In this document: one piece after another, positions 51,919-61,399 of the stretch
Numbering within the stretch: position 1 is the first letter of the stretch
Layout: every line of letters begins with the position of its first letter
Source of the DNA: JACVRW01 sp963765135
Lineage (GTDB): Bacteria; Actinomycetota; Thermoleophilia; Solirubrobacterales; Thermoleophilaceae
Length of the DNA stretch: 64,000 nucleotides
NCBI GenBank assembly: GCA_963765135.1
Contig: CAVXUX010000003.1
Location: 1 to 64,000, forward strand
Direction of reading: 5' to 3'
The notes under the pieces: generated by a model
Told to the model about the DNA's origin: nothing
Seen by the model: the letters and a program-made list of their open reading frames with translations, nothing else
Databases searched by the model: none
Made by a program: the position numbers and the translations under genes

Positions 51919-51991
51919 GCCGACGTAGCTCAGCTGGTAGAGCACCTCCATGGTAAGGAGGGGGTCAGGGGTTCGAGTCCCCTCGTCGGCT
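51919..51991 (+). tRNA. tRNA-Thr (anticodon GGT)
   Basis: Acceptor GCCGACG pairs with CGTCGGC. D-arm GCTCAGCTGGTAGAGC, anticodon stem CCTCC/GGAGG with loop ATGGTAA giving GGT, T-arm with GGTTCGAGTCC. 73 nt. Probably transcribed with tRNA-Tyr 24 nt upstream. Confidence 0.95.
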
Positions 51992-52001
51992 CTCCACGAA
52001 A

Positions 52002-52022
52002 GCCCCGCCACGGCGGGGTTTT
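52002..52022 (+). terminator. Intrinsic terminator after the tRNA pair
   Basis: CCCCGCC and GGCGGGG flank a tight loop and are followed by TTTT, 11 nt after the tRNA-Thr end. Confidence 0.85.
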
Positions 52023-52274
52023 CTAGTTCCGGTCGAACGAGCGTCGCCCGCCGCTTGACCGAGCCGGCGAGCACCAGCGCGGCTCAGGCACCCCCTCCGC
52101 AGCGGCTCGCAATTCTGCTGGCGATGCGATGTCCGTCGACACATCGCTGATGAACATTTGTGCCGTTCGTCGGCACCGGCGGCCTCGGCTTCCGGCCCGG
52201 CCTCTGTTAGAGTCGCGCCCTGACCCGGCCCGGGGCCCCGTGGGCTCGCAGACGAAGGGCGAGGAGGTCGCCGG

Positions 52275-54341
52275 TTGCAGGAAAAGGCAACACGGAAGCG
52301 GTGTTCGTGGAGGCGCGCGGTGGCGCTGGCCGCAGCGCCCGCAGCGGCGATGCTGGCCCTCCCGGCGCTCGCCCTTGCCCACCTCGAGCGGCCCTCCTAC
52401 TGGCCCGACCCGGCCCCTGACACCACCGTCACCCCGCCGGCCGGCGGGGAGGTGCCGGAGGCGCGCTCGCTGAAGTCGGCGCCGAGCGGCGCCGGACCGG
52501 GCGAGGTGCTGGTCGTCTGCAAGGGCCAGGGTGGGGCGCAGTCGCTGGCCGACCTGCGCACGTCGGTGGGCGAGGCCCGCAAGAAGGGCTATCGCCTCCG
52601 TCCGAGCCAGCCGAAGATCAAGCTCTCCAAGAAGGAGGCGGACCGGCTGCTCGCCATCAATGCCGCGCTGGCGAGGCAGTGCGACTACGACTCGGTCCAG
52701 CAGGCGATCCTCGACGCCGGCAACAACGACCGGGTCCTGATCATGCCGGGCCTGTACACCGAGCCGGACTCGCGCAGCGCCCCGGAGAACGACCCGACCT
52801 GCAACCCGAGCCTGCTCCAGGAGGACGCCAGCGGCGACCTCACGCCGAGCTACGAGTACCAGGTCACCTGCCCCAACGACCAGAACCTGATCTACGTGCA
52901 GGGGCGCACGATCGTCGGCGACCCGCCAGAGCCGCCGCTCTCGAACCGCCAGGGGATCCCGGCTCAGGAGCTCGGCCCCTGCGTGCGGTGCAACCTCCAG
53001 ATCGAGGGCACCGGCCCGAAGCCCGAGGACGTGATCCTCGACGCGGGCACCGACTATGAGGGCACCGGGCCGGCGGCGAAGCCCGGCGGCTACGCCAAGC
53101 ACGTCGTCATGCGAGTGGACCGCGCCGATGGCTTCGTCGGGCGCAACTTCCTCGCGCGCGGGGCGCGGGAGCACACCTTCTACAACGAGGAGGTCGACGG
53201 CATCCTGCTCGACCGCGTGAAGTTCTTCTGGGGCGCCGACTACGGCCACCTGTCCTTCACCTCCGATCACAACCTCCTCCAGAACTGCGAGGGGCTCGGC
53301 GCTGGCGACGCGGCCGTGTACCCGGGCGCCGCTCCCGAGACCGGCTCCCAGGCGACGGACTTCTATCCCGACGCGCCTCGGCCCAACACCGTCATCAGGG
53401 ATTGTGACCTGCATGGCTCCACGCTCGGCTACTCGGGCTCGATGGGCAACGCGGTCCGGATCACCAACAACCACATCTACGGCAACACCACCGGGATTTC
53501 GAGCGACACCCTCTCGGCCGCCGGTCATCCCGGCTTCCCGGCCGACAGCTCGGAGATCGACCACAACTACATCTACGCGAACAACCTCGACCTCTACACC
53601 GACGACCCGCCGGTCGACCCGCTGGTGGGAGTGCCGATCGGCACCGGGATCATCTACGCCGGCATGAACGACGCCAGCGTCCACGACAACTGGATCTTCG
53701 ACAACTGGCGCGACGGCGCGATGCTGTTCGCCGTCCCGGACGCGCTCACCAACGGCGGCGGCGCTGAGGGCGACATCTTCCCCGGGGTCTCGTGCCCGGG
53801 CGCGCCGGCCAACGGGTTCTCGACCTCCTGCGGCAACCAGTTCTTCTCCAACCGCGTCGGCAGGGCGCCGAGCGGCTTCCGCTTCCCGGATGCGATCGAC
53901 CTGTTCGGAAACGTCCACGCCCACGACGACGCGCGGCCGAAGAAGCCGAACGGCAACGACTTCTGGTGGAGTGAGTTGTTCCCGTCCAACACCGGGAACT
54001 GCTGGTTCGACAATACGGGCGTCGACGGGACCGCGGCGACCGTCACCGGTCCCGGCGACGCTGGGCTGCTCCCGGGCGATCCGCCCCAGGTGCTGCCGTC
54101 GAACTGCGACACCAGCGTCGGCAACACCGACCTCGCCAAGCTCGTCTACCTGGTCGACTGCGGCGAGGGCCCCGACGAGGACACCGGACCCACGGACTGC
54201 GACTGGTGGACCCTGCCTGCCAGGCCCGGCAGCGCGGCCGCACAGAGCACGGCCCTGAGCCGGGCGAAGGCGGCGCGGGCGCTCGAGCAGTCGCCCGAGG
54301 CGGACGCGCTGAGTGAGCGGCTCGCCGAACTGATCCGTTGA
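52275..54341 (+). CDS. Large secreted protein with right-handed beta-helix-like repeats
   Basis: Exoprotein of 688 aa. TTG start behind GAGGAGG; signal peptide CSWRRAVALAAAPAAAMLALPALALA. A Cys-containing N-domain includes GPGEVLVVCKGQGGAQSLADLRT and QCDYDSVQQAILDAGNNDRVLIMPGLYTEP, the typical start of a parallel beta-helix. Repeated short strands follow (VVMRVDRADGFVGRNFLARG, VRITNNHIYGNTTGI, SEIDHNYIYANNLDLYTD, ASVHDNWIFDNWRDGAMLF), as in NosD/pectate-lyase-like folds. Many Cys suggest disulfides. Polysaccharide binding or cleavage is possible; no catalytic triad identified. A lipoprotein gene follows with overlap. Confidence 0.82.
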   Translation: MQEKATRKRCSWRRAVALAAAPAAAMLALPALALAHLERPSYWPDPAPDTTVTPPAGGEVPEARSLKSAPSGAGPGEVLVVCKGQGGAQSLADLRTSVGEARKKGYRLRPSQPKIKLSKKEADRLLAINAALARQCDYDSVQQAILDAGNNDRVLIMPGLYTEPDSRSAPENDPTCNPSLLQEDASGDLTPSYEYQVTCPNDQNLIYVQGRTIVGDPPEPPLSNRQGIPAQELGPCVRCNLQIEGTGPKPEDVILDAGTDYEGTGPAAKPGGYAKHVVMRVDRADGFVGRNFLARGAREHTFYNEEVDGILLDRVKFFWGADYGHLSFTSDHNLLQNCEGLGAGDAAVYPGAAPETGSQATDFYPDAPRPNTVIRDCDLHGSTLGYSGSMGNAVRITNNHIYGNTTGISSDTLSAAGHPGFPADSSEIDHNYIYANNLDLYTDDPPVDPLVGVPIGTGIIYAGMNDASVHDNWIFDNWRDGAMLFAVPDALTNGGGAEGDIFPGVSCPGAPANGFSTSCGNQFFSNRVGRAPSGFRFPDAIDLFGNVHAHDDARPKKPNGNDFWWSELFPSNTGNCWFDNTGVDGTAATVTGPGDAGLLPGDPPQVLPSNCDTSVGNTDLAKLVYLVDCGEGPDEDTGPTDCDWWTLPARPGSAAAQSTALSRAKAARALEQSPEADALSERLAELIR

Positions 54342-54757
54342 CGGGCGTCAGCTGCAGCGGCCTGGCCATGCTCGTGCTCGCCGCCGTCGTGGTCGCGCTG
54401 CCGGCGTGCGGAGCGAACGGCGACGGCGCAAGCCGTCAGGGGGGCGCACCGGTCGACATCCGGGGCGTCGGCCTGGTGCGTGGAAATTCCACGGCCCAGT
54501 TCGCGAACTGCGGGGACTGGCGCCTGGGATCCGTGAAGCGGCGTTACGCGACGATCGAGGACATCCGGGGGCAGCTCACTCCCCAGAGCTCGAGATCGGC
54601 GGCGTCGGACCTTTCCGACGAGGCGGCCTACAGGGTCTTCCAGCACGCGTGCGCCGCCGACTTCTCCGACCAGCTGCGGCTCTACAAGCTCTATGCCCAC
54701 GCCCAGGCCTTCGCGCCGCTCACCAAGGCGACGGGCGAAGCCGATCCGGCCCCCTGA
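54338..54757 (+). CDS. Small lipoprotein coupled to the beta-helix protein
   Basis: Protein of 139 aa starting at TTG 54338 (TTGA overlap with the preceding stop). Lipobox ALPAC after GLAMLVLAAVVV. The mature part has Cys residues in FANCGDW and QHACAADFSDQ, and the helical LSDEAAYRVFQHACAADFSDQLRLYKLYAHAQAF. No family recognised. Coupling suggests that it works with, or tethers, the beta-helix exoprotein. Confidence 0.75.
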   Translation: MTGVSCSGLAMLVLAAVVVALPACGANGDGASRQGGAPVDIRGVGLVRGNSTAQFANCGDWRLGSVKRRYATIEDIRGQLTPQSSRSAASDLSDEAAYRVFQHACAADFSDQLRLYKLYAHAQAFAPLTKATGEADPAP

Positions 54758-54847
54758 GGATCGTTACACGATGCTTGGGTTTCCTTCGAGCCCTGGCACG
54801 ACCCCTCCGCATCGGCGAGACTCACGAAGTCACTCCAAGGAGGCTGC

Positions 54848-55699
54848 ATGTGTCGGTGGATGGCGTGGCTCGGTCAGCCGGTGCTGATCGAGGAGCTGCT
54901 CTTCAAGAGTCAGCACGGGATCGTTGATCAGAGTCTGCACGCGCGGATGGGAGCGGAGCCGACCAACGGCGACGGCTTCGGGCTGGGCTGGTACGGGACC
55001 GGCGCGGGGCCGGCGGTGTACCGCAGCGTCTCGCCCGCTTGGGCTGACCCCAACCTGCGCGAGCTGGCGGCGCATGTCGAGTCGCCGCTGTTCATGGCGC
55101 ATGTGCGGGCTGCGATCGGGTCGCCGGTGCAGGAGACGAACTGCCATCCGTTCCGTCGCGGCGACTGGCTGTTCGTGCACAACGGCTTCCTCGCCGACTT
55201 CCACCTCATCCGGAGAGATTTGATGCTCGCGATCGATCCAGGGCTGTTTGCGGAGGTCCAGGGCTCGACGGACACGGAGGTCGTGTTCTACCTCGCGCTG
55301 ACTCTCGGGCTGGAGGAGGACCCGATCGGGGCGCTCGAGGCGACGGTTGGCCTGATCGAGGACACGGGGCGCCGGCGTGGGACCGACGGTGGAGTGCAGG
55401 CGAGTTTCGGCGTCTCGGATGGCACACGCTTGTGGGCGGTTCGCTACGCGACCGACGGTCACGCGCGCTCTCTCTTCGCCTCGACCAAGGCGGAAGCGGT
55501 GCGGCACCTGTATCCCGACAACCCGCGCTTCCAGCGCCTCCGTGACGAGGACCGCTTGATCGTCTCGGAGCCGTTTTCCGATCTTCCCGGCGTCTGGCAG
55601 GAGATCCCGGAAGCGACGGCGGTGACGGTGGGCCCCGACGGGGCGCTTGACGAGCGACCGTTCCGCCCACGACCGACGGCTCCGGCGCCCGACGGCTGA
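54848..55699 (+). CDS. Class II glutamine amidotransferase (YafJ/EgtC-like)
   Basis: Ntn-hydrolase of 283 aa. N-terminal Cys2 nucleophile (MCRWMAWLGQPVLIEELLF) follows a strong AAGGAGG. Other class II landmarks: NGDGFGLGWYG, FMAHVRAAIGSPVQETNCHPFRRGDWLFVHNGFLADF and STDTEVVFYLAL. It resembles YafJ and the ergothioneine enzyme EgtC, but no egt genes are nearby, so the amide substrate is unknown. Confidence 0.9.
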   Translation: MCRWMAWLGQPVLIEELLFKSQHGIVDQSLHARMGAEPTNGDGFGLGWYGTGAGPAVYRSVSPAWADPNLRELAAHVESPLFMAHVRAAIGSPVQETNCHPFRRGDWLFVHNGFLADFHLIRRDLMLAIDPGLFAEVQGSTDTEVVFYLALTLGLEEDPIGALEATVGLIEDTGRRRGTDGGVQASFGVSDGTRLWAVRYATDGHARSLFASTKAEAVRHLYPDNPRFQRLRDEDRLIVSEPFSDLPGVWQEIPEATAVTVGPDGALDERPFRPRPTAPAPDG

Positions 55700-55886
55700 A
55701 GCCTTCCCGCCTCCACGGTCTCCCGCCTCCCATCGGCGTCCGGCGAGTGCCCGTGCATGAGCCGCCGCGGACGTAGCCACGCGCGCCCGTCCGCCGTCTC
55801 GTCCCGTAGGCTCGCACCGTCGGAGTCCGATCTGTAAGGAGCGGATCTGCCGAACTTGGCTCTATCACGATGATGGCCCGCTCGAC

Positions 55887-57208
55887 GTGAGCGTCCGCGG
55901 CGCCGCCTTCCTCGGCATCGGCGCGATGGTCGGCGCTGGCATCTTCGCGCTGCTCGGGGAGGCGGGCGCCGTCGCGGGGTCCGCCGTGTGGCTGTCGTTC
56001 CTGCTCGCCGGGATCGTCGCCGGCCTCCTCGGCTACACCGTCGTCAAGCTCGGCGTGCGCTTCCCGTCCTCGGGCGGCCTGATCGCTTACCTCAGCGAGG
56101 GGTTCGGCAACGGACGCCTGGTGGGTATCGCGTCCTGGCTCGGCTACTTCTCCGCGATTGTGATCGTGTGCTCGATGGTGGCGGTCGCGTTCGGCAGCTA
56201 CGCGTCCTCTCTGTTCATCGGCGACGACGCCGCGAGCGGCTGGGACAACGTCTTTACGTCGGCTGTCGTGCTCGGAATGCTGGGGATCAACATGGTCGGC
56301 TCGCGGGTCGTGGATCGGGCGCAGTCACTAATCGTCGTTGTCCTGCTCGCGGTCTTCGCCGTCTTCATCTGCGTCACGATCGTCGACATCGACTTCGATT
56401 TGTTGGCGTTCAGCGGGTATCCGCCGCTGTCCGACGTGATCGCGAGCGTCGCGCTGACGTTCTTCGCATACCTGGGCTTCAGTGTGATCACGTTCGCCGC
56501 GGGAGACCTGCGCGACCCGGCGCGCGAGCTGCCGAAGGCGATGTACCTCGCATTGGGGGTGACCAGCGTCACCTACGTGCTCATCTCGCTCGGTGTCTTC
56601 GGGACGCTGACGGTCGACGAGGTGACTGGCTTCGGCGAAACGGCGATCGCGGAGGCGGCCCGGCCTACTCTTGGGCGAGGCTGGCTTCGTGATGATGGCT
56701 GTCGCCGCTCTGCTTGCCACGGCCTCGTCGGTCAACGCGACGCTGTACGCATCCGGCGGGCTGACGGCCATGCTCGCCTCGATCGGACAGTTTCCGCCCT
56801 TCTTCGGGCGCGGCTCGTTGCTTGGCTCTCACGCCGGGCTGGTCATCACCAGCGCGCTCGTGCTCGTCGTGGCCAACGTCATCGACCTATCAGCGATCGC
56901 GTCGGTCGGCAGCGCCTGCTCGCTTTTGATCTTCTTGCTCGTTGGGATCGCGGGCTACCGACGGCGAGCGGACACGAACGCTCGCGCCGAGATCGTGCTT
57001 GGCTGCCATCGCGGTGACGGCGATCGTGCTTGTGTTCTTCGCCGTCGACACGCTGCGCAACGCCCCCGACACATTCACGGCGATCGTCGCGATCATGCTG
57101 TTGTCGGTGGCCCTCGACTTTGTCTGGAAGCGCCGCCGTGCGGCCCGCGCGCAGCAAGGCACGGCGCCGACCAGCGGTGCAGAGCCCACGCCGCCGCCGG
57201 CTGGTTGA
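55887..57208 (+). CDS. APC-family amino acid permease (frameshifted)
   Basis: Amino acid/polyamine transporter with about 12 helices, roughly 440 aa after correction. TM1 carries the APC signature GIGAMVGAGIFALLGEAG; TM6 region FFAYLGFSVITFAAGDLRDPARELPKAM is typical. Two indels interrupt it, near 56680 (after AEAARPTLG, resuming EAGFVMMAVAALLATASSVNATLYASGG) and near 57000 (resuming LAAIAVTAIVLVFFAVDTL). The true start may be upstream of GTG 55887, since the frame reads back as LYHDDGPLDV without a stop. Substrate unknown. Confidence 0.85.
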
Positions 57209-57277
57209 GCGGCTCCACATGTCCGATCCAGCTCGACATGGAAGGGTCAATTTGGATCGGTGTCGAAGTAGCGCAGA

Positions 57278-57982
57278 ATGAGCGACTCGGTCGACGATGT
57301 TCAGCCGCCGGAGCGGGTCGGCGGACAACCGTCGGGAGCCGACAGGCCGCCGGAGGACGATTCCAGCAAGGGGGCGCCGGCTCCTGAGAAGAGGGGGGGC
57401 GCCGGGCGGCGCTGGCTGGTTGACGGTCTGGTCGTCGCGGGGCTCGCGGGAGCGCTTCTGGTCGGCTACGCGATCGGCGGCAGCAGCCGTGACGACGACG
57501 TGAGCTCAGCCGAGGCCCAGGCGGCGCAGGCAAACAAGGACGCGGCCGACTCCAAGCAGGCCCTCGAGCAGGACCAGGCTCAGGACGAGGAGGCGGTGCG
57601 GAAGGTCAGCCAAGGGCTCGAGGACCTCGGTAACGCGGTCGAGCAGGAGGAGGCGAAGGACGACCAGGCTGCGCAGGACGCTGTAGATGAGGCGGCCAAC
57701 GACATCCAGGGCGGCTTGGAGCAGATCGGTGCCAACGTCTCCGAGAAACTGAACAAGGCGCTGGCTGACCTCAGCGGGAAGATCAACGACGCCGTTGGTC
57801 GCAGAGTTCCGGGAACGCCGAGGCACCGGCGGGGAGCGAGCAGTGATCCCAGCGCGACGGTCCAGCGAGAGTGCCGTCACGAATCACCCGGCGCGGGTGA
57901 TGATCGTCCACCCCCTCAAGGTTTTGGATCTCACAGGGCGAAATGCATCGACCGAACGCTTGGCGATCCTAACGGGAGCTAG
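57278..57982 (+). CDS. Single-pass membrane protein with long coiled coil
   Basis: About 170-230 aa. A disordered Pro/Asp/Glu-rich N-terminus, one helix (WLVDGLVVAGLAGALLVGYAIGG), then an acidic coiled-coil region rich in Ala, Gln, Glu and Asp (QAAQANKDAADSKQALEQDQAQDEEAVRKV through ISEKLNKAL-like segments). After GKINDAV the frame turns into Arg/Pro-rich sequence; another frame reads VVAEFRERRGTGGE, so an indel near 57797 probably mis-sets the C-terminus. Function unknown; it lies between two APC transporters. Confidence 0.65.
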   Translation: MSDSVDDVQPPERVGGQPSGADRPPEDDSSKGAPAPEKRGGAGRRWLVDGLVVAGLAGALLVGYAIGGSSRDDDVSSAEAQAAQANKDAADSKQALEQDQAQDEEAVRKVSQGLEDLGNAVEQEEAKDDQAAQDAVDEAANDIQGGLEQIGANVSEKLNKALADLSGKINDAVGRRVPGTPRHRRGASSDPSATVQRECRHESPGAGDDRPPPQGFGSHRAKCIDRTLGDPNGS

Positions 57983-57983
57983 A

Positions 57984-59977
57984 ATGTCTTCGATGGATGT
58001 GCCGGCTGATCGGCCGGTCGATGTGCCCGGCGGCGAAGGTGGCGGTCGCCAAGCCGACGTACATCACGTGGCTGACCCTGGCGTTCATGACGACGGCGTC
58101 GGTGGCGAGCCTGCGCAGCGCGCCGACGATGGCCGTCTACGGCCTGACGTGCGTGTTCCTGTACCTGGTGCCGGCGATCGTGTTCCTGGTGCCGCAGGCG
58201 CTTGTCGCGGCGGAGCTGGCGTCGGGCTGGACGGGCGGCGTCTTCCGCTGGGTGAGCGAGGGCATCTCGGCGAAGTGGGGGCTGCTGGCGGTGTGGTGCC
58301 AGTTCGCGATGACGATCTTCTACTACCCGACGCTGCTGGGGTTCGTCGCGAGCACGCTGGCGTACGTCTTCAACCCGGATCTGGCGACCAACGGCGTCTA
58401 CACCGGGGTGGTGATCGTGATCGTGTTCTGGTCGGGAGTGTTCCTGTCGGCGCGCGGCGGCACGGGCGGGATCGCCAAGCTGGCCTCGAGCGGCCTGCTG
58501 ATCGGCACGCTGATCCCGGGCGCGGTGCTGGTCGTGGTTGGGAATCGTCTACCTGCTGCAGGGCAACGCGTCGGCGGCGCCGATGGACGCCGACCATCTG
58601 ATCCCGCAGTGGACGGGGATCGCGAGCCTGGTGCTGATCGTCAACAACTTCCTGTCCTACTCGGGCATGGAGATGAACGCCGTGCACGTCGGTTCGCTGC
58701 GCAATCCCCGCAGCGAATTCCCGCGGTCGATGTTCTTCGCGTGCGGGCTCGTGCTGTTGATCTTCATCCTGCCGGCGCTGGCGATCAGCTGGGTGATACC
58801 GGCCGAGGAGCTGAGCCTCACGGCCGGCGTGATGCAGGCGTTCGACGCCTTCTTCGCATACTTCAACCTGCAGAAGCTGGTGCCGATCGTCGCGATCGCG
58901 CTGGTGTGCGCGTCGGCGGGCGGGATGTTGACCTGGCTCTCGGGGCCGTCGAAGGGGCTGCTGCTGATCGCGCGGCGCGAGGGTTATCTGCCGCCGTTCT
59001 TCCAGCACCAGAACGAGAACGAGGTGGCGGTCAACATCCTCGTGGCCCAGGGCGCCGTCACGACCGGGATCGCGCTGCTCTACGCGCTGGTGCCGTCGGT
59101 GTCGAGCGCCTACTGGATCCTCAGCGTGATGACGACCCAGGTGTATCTCGTCGTTTACCTGCTGATGTTCGTCGCCGCGCGTCAACCTGCGCCGCGACCA
59201 GCCCGATGTCGAGCGCGGCTACACGCGCCCCGGTGCTGGGGCTCCTCTGTGTGGTCGGCTTCGTGGCCTCGGCCGCGGCGATCCTGATCGGCTTCGTGCC
59301 GCCATCGCAGTTCGAGAGCGGCAACGCGGTCGCCTACGGCGCGCTGATCCTGGCCGGCACCTTCCTGATCGGCCTGTTGCCGCCGTGGCTGTTCCTGAGG
59401 TTCCAGAAGCCCAGCTGGAAGACGGCGCGGCTGAAGAGCCTCCTGGCGCCGCTGAGCCGGCGCCGGTCTCCGCCGCTCCCGAGGAACGAGCTGCCGACCC
59501 TCGAGCCAGTGCGCCAGTTCCGGAGGCCGGGCCGGTTTCGCCCGAGCCGCCGAGCGCGTGGCACCGTTGGATCCGCTGGGCCGTCGCCGGTGTCGTGCTC
59601 GTGCTCGTCGTCATTGGCCTCGATCACCTACAGCGGCAAGAAGGAGACCCAGGAGGCCCAGCAGAAGGCGCAGCAGCTCACGCAGAAGCTCGAGGCGGCG
59701 GGACTGCGCGTGCCGCAGGACCAGGACATCATCGTCAGGTCGCTGGGCAACGACGGCGGGGCGGTCTGCGAGAACCCTGGCAACGCGCTGGGCAGGGCGA
59801 TCCTCTACGACGAGCTGACCAACGGCGCCGACTTCGTCGGCCGGCGGCCGGTGATCGCCGACCGGCGACGTCGTGCGCGGCGAGGCGCTGATCCTGGAGA
59901 CCTACTGCCCCGACAAGCTGGATGAGTACCGGGACAAGATCGACGAGCTGAAGTACGACGACACGATCGAGCCTTGA
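57984..59977 (+). CDS. APC superfamily glutamate:GABA antiporter-like transporter with C-terminal extension (frameshifted)
   Basis: Transporter resembling GadC-type antiporters: KPTYITWLTLAFMTTASVASLRSAPTMAVYGL, LVPQALVAAELASGWTGGVFRWVSEGISAKWG, and after an indel near 58545 FLSYSGMEMNAVHVGSLRNPRSEFPRSMF and GPSKGLLLIARREGYLPPFFQHQNENEVAVNILVAQG. Further indels near 58030, 59185, 59445, 59630 and 59870. Beyond the usual C-terminus (FLRFQKPSWKTA) reading continues through a Pro/Ala/Glu linker, one more helix (WIRWAVAGVVLVLVVIGL), a Gln-rich coil and LRVPQDQDIIVRSLGNDGGAVCENPG to DELKYDDTIEP. The extension could be a fusion or a second gene whose boundary was lost. Confidence 0.78.
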
Positions 59978-60021
59978 TGACGGCGTCGCGAGCATCGATT
60001 CGCGCTCGAGAAAGGGACCGG

Positions 60022-61388
60022 ATGTCGGCTGACCGCCTGCGCGAGACCGTCGGGAGCCTGATGGGCCGCGCCAGGGAAGACCTGGCCGAGCTGGTGGCGT
60101 TCAGGTCGGTGGCCGACCCGAAGCAGTACCCGCCCGAGGAGTGCGAGAAGGCCGCCCAGTGGGTCGTCGACGCCTTCGCCGAGGTGGGGCTGCAGGACGT
60201 CGCGACGTCGCCGACTCCGGACGGCAGCGGGCGGTGCACGGCCACGCTCCCGGCCCGGCGGGCGCGCCGACGGTGCTGCTCTATTCCCACTACGACGTCC
60301 AGCCGCCGCTCGGCGAGGACGCCTGGACGCTCGCCGGTCTGGGAGCTGACCGAGCGCGACGGCCGCTGGTACGGGCGCGGCGCGGCCGACTGCAAGGGCA
60401 ACATCGTCATGCACCTCACCGCGCTGCGGGCGCTCAGGGAGGTCGACGGCGGCTTCCCGTGCGGCGTCAAGATCATCTGCGAGGGCTCCGAGGAGCAGGG
60501 CACCGGCGGTCTGGAGGAGTTCGTCCCGCCGAACGCGGAGCTGCTGCGCGCGGACACGATCCTGGTAGTCGACACTGGCAACTTCGCCGTCGGCGTGCCC
60601 GACGCTCACGACGACGCTGCGCGGCATGACGAGCGTGGACGTCACGCTGCGCGCGCTTGGTAGCGCGATGCACTCGGGCATGTTCGGCGGGCCTGCACCG
60701 GACCCGGTCGTGGGCCTGATTCAGCTGCTCGCATCGCTCCACGACGAGCACGGCAACACGACCGTCGACGGGCTCGACGCGACGCAGACGCTGGAGCGGC
60801 GTCGACTACCCGGCCGAGCAGTTCCGGCGCCGACGCCAACGTGCTCGAAGGCGTGAAGCTGATGGGCGACGGCACCGTCGCCGACCTGCTGTGGGTGCGC
60901 CCCTCGGCGACCGTGCTGGGGATCGATGTCCCGCCCGTGATCGGATCGTCCTCGGCGGTGCAAGCGTCGCGGCCGCTCGCGTGAGCCTGCGGCTGCCACC
61001 GGGCGTGACCGGCCGGCAGGCCCAGGATGCGCTCGTGGCGCACCTCGAGGCGCGCGTGCCGTGGGGTATGCAGTGCGAGATCGAGCGCGTCGCGATGGGC
61101 GACCCGTTCGTGGGCTCGCTCGACGGGCCCGCGTTCGAGGCCATGAAGGCCGCGATGGAGGAGGCGTTCGGGCGCCCGATGACGACCGAGGGCCAGGGCG
61201 GCTCGATCCCGCTCTGCAACGTTCTGGCCGACACGTACCCCGACGCGGAGATCATGCTGCTCGGCGTCGAGGAGCCGCGCTGCTTGATCCACGCGCCGAA
61301 CGAGAGTGTCGATCCCGTCGGAGATCGAGCACATCGCGCTCGCCGAAGCGATGTTCCTGCAGAAGTACGCCACACCGCGTCGCAGTAG
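60022..61388 (+). CDS. M20-family dipeptidase (frameshifted)
   Basis: Zinc dipeptidase of about 450 aa after correction. N-terminal helix LRETVGSLMGRAREDLAELVAFRSVADPKQYPPEECEKAAQWVVDAF; metal site VLLYSHYDVQPPL (in a shifted frame near 60280), WYGRGAADCKGNIVMHLTALRAL (bridging Asp), and ICEGSEEQGTGGLEEF (catalytic Glu-Glu). SAMHSGMFGGPAPDPVVGLIQLL and the QGGSIPLCNVLADTYPDAEIMLLGVEEPRCLIHAPNES segment confirm the peptidase M20F/DUG1-like type. Indels near 60245, 60340, 60605, 60800, 60830, 60960 and 61318. Start ATG 60022 behind GAAAGG. Confidence 0.87.
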
Positions 61389-61399
61389 CCAGGAGGCGC

